The notes below the pieces were generated by a model. It ran no database searches and was not told where the DNA came from. It saw nothing but the letters and a program-made list of their open reading frames with translations. A stretch of DNA of 64,000 nt. It comes from Prorocentrum cordatum (Eukaryota > Sar > Dinophyceae > Prorocentrales > Prorocentraceae). The DNA lies in NCBI GenBank assembly GCA_963575745.1, contig CAUYUJ010019253.1, forward strand, positions 1 to 64,000, given 5' to 3'. This document shows, piece by piece, positions 45,331-55,620 of this stretch (position 1 is the first letter of the stretch; every line of letters begins with the position of its first letter). The translations under genes and the position numbers were made by a program.

Positions 45331-46906
45331 GAACAACAAAGTGGTGGCTGTCATCCGCAAGGTTCACTCCGGGGAGGAGTTTTATCTTTCGGAGATTCTG
45401 GTCAGCATCCAGTCACCACCTCCAGAGCTCGAGGGCGCCGAGGAGTTTGCCCATCTGCTTGCCAGTGTTAGGACTGCTCTAGGCGCCGCTGCTCAATATC
45501 AAGACAACGGGGTGCTGGGCCCCAAGCTTGCCCTGACGGTTTTCGAAGACCTCGATGAATCGGTCGACGGAGCGCTGCAAGCTGAGAGGGCCAGGGGCCG
45601 TCAAAGTGAAACCACCGCCTGGCGCAACTGGGCCCAGGAGGCCATATCCAAAAGGGTTGGGCGGGCTCACCGCTGGACCTCAAAGCTCACCAGCTGGCGG
45701 CCTCAACAAGTATGGCGCCCAGATCTGCAGACCTTTTCAGGACGGCCGTTTGAGCTGCTCCAGTCGGAGGCCTCCCGCTTGGCAGGACCTTGGAAGGTCA
45801 AGCCGCAGGGGCAGAATTTTAACTTGCCGTCGGCCGAGCGTGACCGCTTGGAGCCCATACGCCAGGCCAGATTCGTGCGGCAGCCAAAATTTCCGAAATC
45901 AACCAGTCAAACCTGGGACGGATTTCACCCTCGTCATTTTGCTTTACTGAGTTACCGTGAGTTGGAGCAGGTTTGTAAGCTCTTGGCTGCCATTGAAGAG
46001 ATTGGAGTATTTCCAACCGCTATCCGCAGTATTATCATTACCCTGATCGAAAAGCACAACGCCGACAAATCTGAGGGCCCACCCTACCGTGGGATCGGTC
46101 TCCTTCCCGCTCTCTGGAGGGTCTGGTCCAAGATCCGACAGGTGGAAGCTCGTCGTTGGGAGTGGGCCAACAAGAGGCCCTATCTGGCCCATCAGTCTGG
46201 TCGAGGCGTGCTACAAACTGTTTATGCCCAGGCCCTCAAGGCCGAGCTAGTTGGCTACCGGGCTGTTCATACTGGTGGCATTCTCTGGGATCTCTCTAAC
46301 TATTATGAAAATGTAAACCGTGACAAGTGTAAGTCTCGGGCTATATCTTCTGGATTTTCGGAGACGTTAGTTTGTCTTTTGATGAACCAAAATGGGGGAC
46401 CGAGGGTAGTTGCAACGAGGACCTTGGCTACTTCTGCTGGTTGTGCCACCAAACGCTTCCCCGCGGGATGCTCGTTCGCTACCTGCAACGTGCAAAAGTA
46501 CACAGTGCACCCCAAGGACTCCTGGGTCCCGAAGTTCCCCACAGTGGACCCCTCCATCTTCATGGATGACTTCATGTTGGCCAGCAGCAACACTGGTGCG
46601 AAGCTCCTGGCGTCGGACTTGGCGCAGGCCGCCGACGGCGTGCTAGATTTAATCGAGGAGGACCTCGATTGCTCGGTCGCGCTGCACAAGGCGGCGGTGT
46701 TGGGCTCGTCAGCAGTGGTGCAGCAGAGACTGGCGAAGGCCCTAGGCAAGTACAGTGGGCCCGATGGCGTCCGCCAAGCACGGTCTGCGCCAAACCTCGG
46801 AGTAGATTTTTACCATGGGGAACAAGGTCAGCAAAAAGTCACGCACCACCCTCGGAAAGCGATCGACAAAAATGAGACGTCGTCTCCGCCGTTTGGCGCA
46901 TATTAG
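45329..46906 (+). pseudogene. LINE-2 ORF2 part 2: reverse transcriptase
   Basis: TWDGFHPRHFALLSYRELE and IITLIEKHNADKSEGPPYRG form the finger region. Motif A is WDLSNYYENV (about 46286), motif B AGCSFATCN (about 46469) and motif C IFMDDFMLA (46556-46582). Motif C F-M-D-D is a conventional active site, unlike the I-D-D of LINE-1. The frame is lost after about 46800. Confidence 0.8.
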
Positions 46907-47753
46907 GAGAGCAGGTGCAAATATGGGTAAGATTTACCAGACAGGGCCAAAGGCGGCCGCCTACTACGGAGCAGAGGTGGTCGGTCTCACCAGCCCCGAG
47001 GTGCAAGAGGCCCAATCCCTGTGCCTCAAGATCGTAGGACCCAGATGTGCTACCATATCCCGGTCTTTGGCGCCGTCGATTCTCGGGGATCCGACCTGGA
47101 GCGCCGCTCTGGGACCGGTCTGCTATTGGGCCAATATGATCTGGAGGGTTGCTCATCTACCTGGGACTGCCAGCTTTACGCTTCCTGAACTTCGCACTCA
47201 GGCCCTGGAGGTCCCCAGCAACCCCCCGGCGAAGTGGCTCCAGATAAGAGGGCCTCTCGGGGCCACGATCCTCAGCTTGGGGCGTCTTGGATGGACAATG
47301 CCCGACCCGTTTGTGTTCCAGGATGCCAGCGGTCAGGACTACACACTCATCACGACCTCCCCAGCCTTAATCAAGAAGCTTTTTCAATCCCAGTGGCAGC
47401 AGCAGCTCGATTTGAAGGCCAGCGCGAAGCTAGGTCTCGACGAGCCGCTGGACCCGTCGCTCATGCAGCACGCGCTGCAAGATGACAGTATCCAGCGGCA
47501 CAAGCGCAATACCTTGCTGTCCTACGGGTGCCAATGTATTTGGACAAAAAGTAACATCGCCGAGGCAGGCTACGTGGAAGAAGTCAGTTGCGAACTGTGC
47601 CAAGGCCCCGAGGACTCCCTCCCCCACAGGCTCTTCGAGTGCCCGCAGACCAGCAAATTGAGAGAGGAGATGTTGAAGGATGGGGGGCGTGGAGGAGCTC
47701 AGGGATCAGAGGAGAGGCTTCCCGTACGTCTTCGGGTTCCAGCTCCGACCTGA
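46815..47753 (+). pseudogene. LINE-2 ORF2 part 3: post-RT region with zinc knuckle
   Basis: This continues in a third frame: basic helix KKSRTTLGKRSTKMRRRLRR, a long helical region, then CELCQGPEDSLPHRLFEC (about 47590-47643), a C-x2-C-x7-H-x4-C knuckle in the same place as in LINE-1. Confidence 0.7.
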
Positions 47754-48806
47754 ACCAGTTGCTCTGAGGCCCCCAGGATTAGGACTAGACCAAGCAGTGT
47801 ATTGGTCGCGCGATGGGCAGCCCAAGGAGGTTGCCATGCAAGGTGAAGTTTTCCACGACGGCAGTGTGTTAAACCTGGCCCTGCGGTCTTTGACGCCCCT
47901 GCCTGGTCCGTGGTTAAAATCGACGAGGAGGGCGACCTAGTTGCCTGTCTCTCGGGGCCCGTGGGGGCCAGTCTTGCCCCCGCGTCGCCCGCTGCCGAGC
48001 ATTTAGGATTTCTGGCTGCCGTCTCCTGCCGCAGAGTCACTAAAGCGTGGACCGACTTTAAAGGCATCCTCTCGGTTCACCAGAGCCCCGAGGTTAGTAG
48101 GAAAGAAATGTCTGCAGGGGTGTCTGTCTTGGCCAGGGCCCAGGACAGTTTCAGGTCCCTCGAGATAGCCAAAGTAAAGGCCCACCAGGATCTCTCGACC
48201 CTGGAGGCTGGCTCGAGGGACTGGTTTGTAGCCAAAGGCAACGACTGGGAGGATCGGGTTGCCAAACTAGCTGCTGCCCAGATTCCCGCCCCGTCCCAGA
48301 TGGAGATGGAGTAGTATAAAGAAACCCGCAGTAGAGTACTGAGATTTTTGAAGTATGCAGCGGAGGCGCTCTCCTTGTGGCAGGCCCTTGCCCCAAAGAC
48401 GGGGAAGAAGGCCTACGAGAAGCCTCCCCAGAGCCTCAACCCCCCTGTCGGAGCCGCGGGTGCGGTCAAAGACTGGGCCCCGCCCCCTCAGCCCCCTGAG
48501 GGTCTTCCTCGGCGGGCCCGTGCGGCCCGCCGTAACCCTCAGGTTTTGGCTCGCCACCAGTGGGGCTGGATCAACAACCACTGGCTGTGCTTAGCGTGTC
48601 GCACTCGTGCCCGCAGTGATAGCACCCGCCAAACCCGTTCGCGAGAAGGGTGCTCTGGCAATTCTGCAGCGTTGTCCCAGTTAATTAGGGAGCCCAGGAA
48701 GCACCGACTGTTGATTTGCGATTACCAAGATGTCGGGGTCCTTTCTCATAATCTGCAAGAGGTGCGGCCGTTATTCGGAGAACAACCTCAAAGGACTCAG
48801 AGGTGA
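47754..48806 (+). pseudogene. LINE-2 ORF2 part 4: RNase H and C-terminal Cys/His segment
   Basis: RNase H starts at GEVFHDGS (about 47842) in one frame. It continues from about 47910 in another with AAEHLG, AWTDFKGI, KVKAHQDL and GNDWEDRVAK, so all acidic positions are present across the frameshift. After a TAG at 48312-48314 the same frame runs on as KYAAEALSLWQALAP to QWGWINNHWLCLACRTR, which looks like a genuine Cys-containing C-terminus. Confidence 0.7.
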
Positions 48807-49030
48807 ATGCAGTGAACGCTTCAGAAGCAAGTTCTCTGAAGGTGCGTGGTCTCGGGTGTCAGGCGGCCGTCATCCGAAGGACAGTACCCCGACTTTCCCA
48901 GCCCTTCCCTGCAGCCCAGCTCCTCAAGGAAGGGGCGGCGATGTAGGGTCGAAGAAGGGCGTAAGGGGAGAACGGATGTAATCCCAAGGTTTCGGTTAGG
49001 GTCGGGTCGGCCTAACCCTAGCCTTCCTCT
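48807..49030. other. LINE-2 3' region / junction
   Basis: No tail repeat like the (TGAAC)4 of LINE-1 is seen. A small hairpin, ggttagg...cctaacc, lies at 48996-49016. Confidence 0.4.
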
Positions 49031-49395
49031 TCAGCATGTGATGGTCCTCCTCCTCCTCCTCCTCGTCCTCCTCGTCCTCCTCCTCCTCCTGCTCCTCGTC
49101 CTCCTCCTCCCTCCTCCTCCCCCCCCCCTTGCGGTCCACAGGGCTCGCGCTTCGCCCCCCCCGTCACTGCCCTGCACGTGCCCCCGACCGCGTCGATGTT
49201 GAAACACCGCTTCTCCGCGCCGCCGGCAGCACGCCCTTGCCTCCTCCTCCTCCTCCTCCTCCTCCTCCTCCTCCTCCTCCTCGACATCCTCCTCCTCCTC
49301 CTCCTCGTTCTGCTCCTCCTCCTCCTCCTCGACCTCCTCCTCCTCCTCCTCCTCCTCCTCCTCCTCCCCGACATCCTCCTCGACATTCTCCCCCT
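49031..49395. repeat. (TCC)n tracts
   Basis: TCC repeat at about 49038-49125 and again at 49231-49377, separated by about 100 bp of unique sequence. Opposite-strand poly-Glu/Arg frames are artefacts. Confidence 0.9.
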
Positions 49396-49845
49396 CGACC
49401 GCTCGGGTGTCTCTATGACCCCTGGCGCTCGAAGAACGGTCGCGGCAGCGCGCGCGTCCCAAAACAGAAACGCCCCACCCGCTCCAAGTGCGATGCCTTG
49501 GTGAGCGAGACTCTGGCTCGGTCGTTTCCAGCCCACCTGAAAGAGGCAAGGGGAGTGGGAAGGACTGCGGGCTCTGGAGGGGGAGAGGGACAACTGCACG
49601 TGTCCCATGATTCAGAAAGCCCCGGAATGGTGCATCCGAGCGGCTGTGTTCTGGCTTGCGCGTTTGGTGGGCCTCCGGAAGCAATGCCTAGGCACGACTG
49701 TTTGGGGACCTCCTTAAGCAGAAGGCAGAGAGGGAAGGACGGTCGGTTGGCGCAGGGGCACAAACATCAGGGACATGAAAAATAATGGAGTGGAGCAGCG
49801 AGGGAAAAATATGGAGCGGCGGAGAACACCCGCCTACGAGGCCTG
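49396..49845. other. Unassigned sequence
   Basis: No recognised gene. Frames extend from the TCC tract only. Confidence 0.4.
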
Positions 49846-50030
49846 AGAAGTCCCAGACACATGCGAAAAGGAAGAGACTCCCGCCTGAGAGGTTCCCAAC
49901 ACAACTGCGAAGAGGAGTACGCTAGTACTCTCCCGCTGGAGAGGTCCCAACAACGTGAAGAGGAAGTGGCTCCCGCCTGAGAGGTCCCAACTAATCGCGA
50001 AGTGGAAGAGGCTCCCGCCTGAAAGGTCCG
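49846..50030 (+). repeat. ~45-bp gaggtcccaac/ctcccgcct tandem repeat
   Basis: Four units of gaagaggaag..ctcccgcctgagaggtcccaac type. The same family occurs at 51190-51310 (same orientation) and 51540-51870 (opposite orientation). Confidence 0.8.
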
Positions 50031-50168
50031 CGGCCCCCTGTCGATTCATCGCAGGGGTGCCTGGCGTGCTGAACCCTTTCGGTTTTGGTTTTGGTTCTTT
50101 TCCAAAAGAACTCCCCCTGGAGCTTCGGCGCGTTCCGCTGGGATCCCGGAAGGCCGCGTAAACCAACT
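50031..50168 (+). repeat. Stem-loop cassette copy 7
   Basis: H4 at 50035-50057 reads CCCCTG.CGA / TCG.CAGGGG, fully paired outside one bulge. It is followed by the ttttggtttt...ccaaaagaactccccctgg segment. It starts immediately after the ~45-bp repeat. Confidence 0.7.
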
Positions 50169-51185
50169 CAGCGTCCACAAAAAATCCTCCAAAATGGTTC
50201 AAGATGGCCTCCAAGATGGCCACGTTGGCCCAAGATGGCCTCCAAGATGGTCCAAGATGGTCTCCAAGTCCGCCCAAGATGGTCCAAGACGGCCTCCAAG
50301 ACGGCCTAAGAGAGTCCAAGATACAAAGCATCCAAGACGGCCCAAGAGACCTCCAAGAGGTCCTCCAGGAGGGCCCGAAGAAGCCAAAATCATTGATTTG
50401 CCTTAGGTTTATGAAGGATTTGTGCATTTGCTCCTTTTCGGCTTTCCGACGACCCAAGACGGTCCAAGAGGCCCCCAATATCGCCCCCACAGCGCCCAAG
50501 AGGCCTCCAAGATGGCCTCAGGACTGCCCAAGAGGCCCCCAAGACGGCCCCAAAAGGGCACAAAGACGACCCAAGAGGCCTCCAAGACGCCCAAGATGGC
50601 CTCCAAGACGGCCCTGGAGCACCCCAAGAGGGCCCAAAGTCGGCCCAGAGAGGCCCCCCAAACGGCTTCCGACGGCGTCAGACGGGCCAGGAGCCCACCA
50701 AGATGGCCGAAGTTGGCTCGAAGCTGGCCCAAGACGGCACACGAGGCCTCCAAGAGGACCTCCAGGAAGGCAGGAAAAAAACAACAATAACATTGATTGT
50801 CCTTGGATGTTTGAAAGATTTTGACATTTGCTTCTTTTCGGCCTTCCGACGGGCCGAGAAAGTCCACGAGCGCCCAAAGATCGCCCAAGAGGCCTCCAAG
50901 ATGGCTCCAGAACGGCCCAAGAGGCTCCCAAGACGACCCCAAGAGGCCCCCAAGACGGCCCAGGAGGTGTTCAAGACACCCAAGATGGCCTCCGAGACGG
51001 CCCTGGAGCACCCCAAGAGGGCCCAAAGTCGGCCCAGAGAGGCCCCCCAAACGGCTTCCGACGGCGTCGGACGGGCCAGGAGCCCACCAAAACGGCCGAA
51101 GATGGCCCTAAGATGGCCCAAGACAGCCCAAGAGGCTCCCAAGAGGGCCTCCAGGAAGGGCCGAAAAGGCCCAAATCATGTATTC
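50169..51185 (+). repeat. ccaaga-type higher-order satellite
   Basis: Degenerate units with linkers at about 50365-50450, 50760-50850 and 51150-51185. Two ~180-bp stretches (about 50580-50740 and 50985-51130) are nearly the same sequence (ggccctggagcaccccaaga then ggcttccgacggcgtc), so blocks have been duplicated with the linker. Confidence 0.85.
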
Positions 51186-51189
51186 CCCA

Positions 51190-51310
51190 ATCGAAGAGGA
51201 AGAAACTCCCACCTGAGATGCCCCCCAACACCGTGAAAAGGAAGATGCCCCGCCTGAGAATACCCAAACAACTCAGTCAAACGGAAGCTCCCGCCTGAGA
51301 GGTCCCCAAA
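51190..51310 (+). repeat. ~45-bp repeat, diverged units
   Basis: Three units of the 49846-50030 family in the same orientation. Confidence 0.7.
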
Positions 51311-51539
51311 TAACAATTAACCCAAGAGGAAGGTATATCATCTCTGTAGCTGTCCCAAACCACCCAAAGCTCCAGATTATGCCGCCGGTGGCAACCAACA
51401 ATGCTGGGGCAGCGGTGCTGGTTCTCCTCTGGAGCTTCGGGATTTCGTTCTTTTAGGGGACAGTTGCAGGGATGAGAGGCCTTCCTCTGGGTGTCTTTGA
51501 TTTTTGGGAGTTGCCTCCCAGCAGGGAGCCTCCATTCGA
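51311..51539. other. Unassigned spacer
   Basis: About 230 bp between the two orientations of the ~45-bp repeat; no feature seen. Confidence 0.4.
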
Positions 51540-51870
51540 CTTAGTTGTTTGGAGACCTCTCAGGCGGGGTGCTCTTCCTCTTCGCGTTGTTGTGGGACTT
51601 CTCAAGCGGAGCCTCTTCCGTTTCGCGTTTTTGGGGGACCTCTCAGGCGGGAGCCTCTTCCTCTTCGAGTAGCTGTTGGGTCTCTCAGGCGGCAGCCTCT
51701 TCCTCTTCGAATTTCCTTTTATCTCTCAAGCGGGGGTCTCTTCCTCTTCGAGTAGTTGTTGGACCACTCAGGTGGGAGCCTCTTCCACTGAGAAGTTTCT
51801 GTTGGGGCCTCTCAGGGGGGGACTTCTCCCGTCAAGGTGCATTGTTTTTGAAACCTCTCCGATGGAAGCC
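51540..51870 (-). repeat. ~45-bp repeat array, inverted orientation
   Basis: Six or more units of ctctcaggcgggagcctctt with cctcttcgagtagttgttgg, the reverse complement of the 49846-50030 family. Open frames are repeat-derived. Confidence 0.8.
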
Positions 51871-52605
51871 TCCTCTTCCTTTCTCCCCTCTCGTCCTCTG
51901 ATGGAAGCCTACTCCTCCTTCCTCCCTTCTTCTCCCTTCTCATCCTTCTCCTCCTGCTCCCCTCTTCTTCCTCATATTCCTCCTCCTCCTCCTCTTTGCG
52001 ACTAGATTTGAGAAGAGGGAGGATGAGGTAGACCCCTGCGGGGGGGGAGGTAAAACAACATATGTGTTGCGTGCGCACCACGCCCCGCCTCGAAGGCCCG
52101 CCTCGAAGGCACGTGCTGCAGTGTTGATGGATCGCCCCCGTGCTCCCCATACGCGAACGGGGGCGCTGGACAGGTGGGTCTCGTGCTCTGCCCATCGCCG
52201 ACGTCACAAGATTTCTGTGGGCTGGGCTGGGGACTCGACGCCCGTAGTCGCTCGGGCCTTTAAGCCAGCTGTCCTTTTTCGAGGACACCGTTCAAGCGTA
52301 CTACCGGACTGCGTGGACTACCATCGCCGCCGACGTAACGCGGCGAGATACGGCCGTGGTGTTCAGAGGCCGCGCGCCCGCAACTACGCGGGCGGGGACG
52401 GACGAACCCTACTTTTGCATGTGCGTGCGCGGGAACTGACACTACTACGATGTCCAACGGAAAAACAATCCGATACACAAAATCCCAAGCAACCCCTTGG
52501 ACAACCCAGCGCGGATCTGGACAACCCCTCTTGGACGAGCCTTCCATGGACTTGTCCATCAGAGATATACTGCTACTCGTGGTTGGGCTTCAATCGGACA
52601 GGCAG
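51871..52605. other. Unassigned sequence
   Basis: A short TCC-rich patch (about 51880-51995) is followed by about 600 bp without a recognised gene. A 222-codon + frame (52064-52732) has no domain. Confidence 0.35.
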
Positions 52606-52870
52606 CATGAAGCTCGATGGCCACGAGCGGCGCAAGAGAGACACCCGATCCAGCCTTCCTGCAACTATGGCGGGCTCCAGCCGTGACGGCGCCAACCCTG
52701 TCTCAGGAACCGTTGGAACCGTTCCACCTTAACCGACCTCGTCCCTCAGAGGTTCTCGGAAAATGTCGGCCCCATCTTCCGTATGGGCTTCGCGCCGCGG
52801 GGCCGCTTTCTGTGGGCCCTAGGGTAGGAGTCGGCCCCCGGATGAAGGATCCATAGGGGAACAAAAAGTG
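52606..52870 (+). repeat. 265-bp direct duplication, first copy
   Basis: Identical to 52905-53169 by eye (offset 299). It is followed by a 34-bp scrap, ctcggaggtc...cggagcgcgccag, that reads as a deletion remnant of the foldback element found intact after the second copy. Confidence 0.93.
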
Positions 52871-52904
52871 CTCGGAGGTCGGAATCTGGACGGAGCGCGC
52901 CAGC

Positions 52905-53169
52905 CATGAAGCTCGATGGCCACGAGCGGCGCAAGAGAGACACCCGATCCAGCCTTCCTGCAACTATGGCGGGCTCCAGCCGTGACGGCGCCAACCCTGT
53001 CTCAGGAACCGTTGGAACCGTTCCACCTTAACCGACCTCGTCCCTCAGAGGTTCTCGGAAAATGTCGGCCCCATCTTCCGTATGGGCTTCGCGCCGCGGG
53101 GCCGCTTTCTGTGGGCCCTAGGGTAGGAGTCGGCCCCCGGATGAAGGATCCATAGGGGAACAAAAAGTG
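52905..53169 (+). repeat. 265-bp direct duplication, second copy
   Basis: Same sequence as 52606-52870. Its last bases (gtg) coincide with the first bases of the foldback element at 53167. The perfect identity points to a recent event or an assembly duplicate. Confidence 0.93.
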
Positions 53170-53337
53170 ACATAAACATAAAAACTCGGAGGTCCGCGCG
53201 GATTTCTCGGATCGGCGCTGGACCCCCCTCCCTGGCGCGCGGAGCGCGCCAGGGGCGGCGCCGGAGGCGCCGCCGGGGGGGCCCAGCGCCGATCCGAGAA
53301 ATCCGCGCGGACCTCCGAGTATTTATGTTTATGTCAC
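53167..53337. mobile_element. Foldback MITE-like element, family F1 copy 2
   Basis: 55-bp arms (53167-53221 and 53283-53337) with one mismatch begin gtgacataaacata. They pass ctcggaggtccgcgcgga and end ggatcggcgctgg. The core gcgcgccaggggcggcgcc and inner arms match 33570-33702. No ORF. Confidence 0.85.
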
Positions 53338-53592
53338 TTCTTGGTCCCCTAATCCGGGGGGGGGGGGGCGGGGGAAACATCGATCTGAGGTCGGCGATAC
53401 GTCGCCGATGGGCCCTGGCAGCGAGTCCGCACGTCCCCGGCGGGGTGGCGCCATCGGGCCCACCTCGGCAGTCCAGGGGCGACGGGTGGTCGAGGCGCCC
53501 CCCCCCGAGCCTGTGGCACGCTCGCGCCGTGATGACCCGGGCGTTGGTTCCTGACACCGCGTGGATCGCTCCGCCTGGAACGATCCCTGGCC
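53338..53592. other. Unassigned spacer
   Basis: A G-run (about 53358-53367) and about 220 bp without features. Confidence 0.4.
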
Positions 53593-53709
53593 ATCGCTCG
53601 GACGTCCATTTCCTGCGCTTTTTTCGGTTTCGTGCGTGGTTTTTTGGCCAAATGATCAAGGATGCTCCTCGATGGTCCTCGCCGAAGGAAAGATGCACAC
53701 GTCCGAGCA
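53593..53709 (+). mobile_element. 117-bp TIR element, family M1 copy C
   Basis: It starts atcgctcggacgtcc and ends acacgtccgagca. The body is closest to copy B (ggtttcgtgcgtgg, gatcaaggatgctcctcg). Confidence 0.82.
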
Positions 53710-53868
53710 ATTCCAAGATCCGTGACTTCTCGATCGCCAGACCGCCTCGTGCTGCTGGACTCTGGGCCCCTGGCGGCCTTCCGCCTCGAACGCCCGCCGC
53801 AGGGCCGCTTTCTGAACGCCAACCGGCGCGAGCCACATTTTGGCCTCCGGCCGTCCCCGTCCTTCGCC

Positions 53869-53988
53869 GTCGCTCGGACGTCCATTTCCCGTGCATTTTT
53901 CGGTTTAGTGCGTGTTTTTTTCGCTCGATGGTCCAGGATCGTCCTCAAGGGTCCTCGCCAAGGGAAAACATGCACACGTCCGAGCGAT
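53869..53988 (+). mobile_element. 120-bp TIR element, family M1 copy D
   Basis: It starts gtcgctcggacgtcc and ends cacacgtccgagcgat. It lies 159 bp after copy C in the same orientation. Confidence 0.82.
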
Positions 53989-54372
53989 GCCAGGGTCCCC
54001 GTCCCCGTCCCAGATTCTCCATCGTGCCCGCGAGGGCGGGCGGGGGCCTTTTGTCGAGCAGCAGCTCGCCGCCGCGACGCGGTAGGGGTGGGAGCCGTTG
54101 GTCAGGAGGCTGCACTTCTTATCCGCCACCCGTGCCGCGGGGCACGGCCGCAGGACGCAGGGGCCAGGGTGGGGGCGGGGGAGGGGGAGGGGGAGGGGGA
54201 GGAGGAGGAGGAGGAGGAGGAGGAGGAGGAGGAGGAGGAGGGGAGGAGGGGGGGAGGAGGAGGAGGAGGAGGAGGAGGAGGAGGAGGAGGAGGAGGAGGA
54301 GGAGGAGGAGGAGGAGGAGGAGGAGGAGGAGGAGGAGGAGGAGGAGGAGGAGGAGGAGGAGGAGGAGGAGGG
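53989..54372. repeat. Spacer and (GGA)n tract
   Basis: About 180 bp of unassigned DNA, then (GGA)n at about 54199-54372, one of the longest pure triplet tracts here. Confidence 0.9.
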
Positions 54373-54705
54373 TCAGGGGGCGGCCCCTCGGGCCCTCTGC
54401 CCACGGTGCGGGCGCGGCCGCGGGACGCCCTCGCCAAGGGGCCCAGCCCCAGGGGCCCCTTTCGCGAGGTGCACCCCGCGGGCCCTCGCAGGAAGCCTCG
54501 CAGGAAGCCCAGCCCTGAGAACCCTCGCAAGAAGCCCAGCCCTGAGAACCCTCGCAAGGAGTCCAGCCCTGAATGCAGCAGCGCCTTCGGCGGCTGCGGG
54601 AAGTCACCGGGCAGCGCGAGGAGCGGAGAAACCCGGGGTACCCTGACGAAAAGCATATGGTTTCTGGATGCGCGCCCCCGCTGCAATCTTGGAGGCCTGG
54701 AAATG
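54373..54705 (+). repeat. 30-bp minisatellite and spacer
   Basis: Three units of ctcgcaagaagcccagccct/gagaac type at about 54486-54573. The remainder is unassigned. Confidence 0.65.
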
Positions 54706-54876
54706 GGCACCAGCACCAACACAGGGGTGTTGCCTCCACATGGGGAAGACGATCCTAGATTTCGGTGCTGGTGGAAATATTTCGGTCACCTTGGAAGCCA
54801 GAACATCGCCACCATCACCGAGACCGGGATCTTCTTCCCTCGGTGGAGGCGCACCGCCGATGTTGGTGTTGCTGCC
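54706..54876. mobile_element. Imperfect ~60-bp-arm foldback element
   Basis: Arms 54706-54765 and about 54817-54876 share, in inverted orientation, caccaaca, gcctcca, gggaaga and gatcc. The centre (ggtgctggtgg...ccaccatcacc) is also self-complementary. It has no relation to family F1, and no second copy was seen. Confidence 0.6.
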
Positions 54877-55029
54877 AACCTCTAGGCCTGCGACATCCCT
54901 CGCTCCTGAAATCTCTTTCAGGGACCCGCACCGCTCGCTCTCAAATCCCCTGGGGCTTTCCGCGTGCCCCCCTGGGCGTCCCGCGTGCCCCCCTGGGCGG
55001 TGCCAGGTGGTGGCGCGTGACGTTTTCGG
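54877..55029. other. Spacer with duplicated gcgtgcccccctgggcg
   Basis: Two adjacent copies of a ~20-bp motif at about 54960-54999; otherwise nothing recognised. Confidence 0.5.
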
Positions 55030-55429
55030 GCCCGAGGGGGCCCCAAGACGGGCCGAGAGAGCCTCGAGAGGCCCTCAAGACGCTTCAAGAGGGCCCCGAG
55101 TCGCCGAACGATCGCTCCAAGACGCTCAAGGTGGCCCCCAGACGGCCCAAGAAGCCCAAACCATCTATTTTCCAACTAAGGGGGCCCCAAGACGGCCCCA
55201 AAAGGGACCCAAGAGAGAGAACACGAACCGAAACTATGAGACTATGAGCCTTCCGCCGCAAGAGCCCCCAGGAGGCCCCCAGGAGGCGCCCAGAAGGTCC
55301 CCAAACGGCCCCGCGAGGCCCCCAGAAGAGGCTCCGAAACGGCTCCCAAGAGGCCTCGAAACTGCCTCCAAGAGGCCTCTCGCAAGATCCCAACGAACAT
55401 TCCATAGAGTTCATACCCACAACCCAACA
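55030..55429 (+). repeat. ccaaga-type array
   Basis: Degenerate ccaagacgg / ccaagaggc units lead into stem-loop cassette copy 8. Open frames are artefacts. Confidence 0.75.
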
Positions 55430-55620
55430 ACACGGTGCCGGGATGGGCCGAAGGCCATTCGATCCGCCGCCCCCTGTCGATTCATCACAGGGGTGCCTGG
55501 CGTGCCAAACTAGATGGTTTTGGTTTTGGTTCTTTTTCCAAAAGAACCCCCCCTGGGGCTTCGGCCCGTCCCGCCGGGGTCCCAGGAGATTACCGAAAAC
55601 CTGGTTGCAAAGGTTTTTCC
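55430..55620 (+). repeat. Stem-loop cassette copy 8
   Basis: gggatgggccgaaggcc, then H4 at 55471-55493 (CCCCTGT / ACAGGGG plus inner GAT / ATC, one bulged base). ttttggttttgg...ccaaaagaac and ccccctggggcttcgg follow. This is the cleanest H4 copy. Confidence 0.75.

Larger units (their letters stand above)
43003..48990 (+). mobile_element. Second LINE retrotransposon, decayed (LINE-2)
   Basis: It has the same ORF1-ORF2 architecture as the element at 15070-22512 but a different sequence: ORF1 with a Cys-rich finger, then endonuclease, reverse transcriptase, CCHC knuckle, RNase H and a C-terminal Cys/His segment. At least six frame changes and two in-frame TAG codons (43611, 48312) disable it. 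The 5' end abuts the TCC tract; tggctcaag at 43003-43011 equals the last nine bases of DinoSL but is too short to be decisive. The 3' end is unclear, somewhere before about 49020. Confidence 0.82.

Noticed and set aside
48994-49018. ttaggg / cctaa hairpin as telomere-like DNA
   Set aside because: A single degenerate occurrence, not a tandem array; the known plant-type/dinoflagellate repeat is ttaggg with three Ts in tandem, absent here.
54098-54885. Long frames through (GGA)n and (TCC)n tracts (also at 27500-28500, 39880-39980, 40855-40982, 42546-43002, 49031-49395, 60821-60911)
   Set aside because: Poly-Glu, poly-Ser, poly-Pro or poly-Gly from triplet repeats only.
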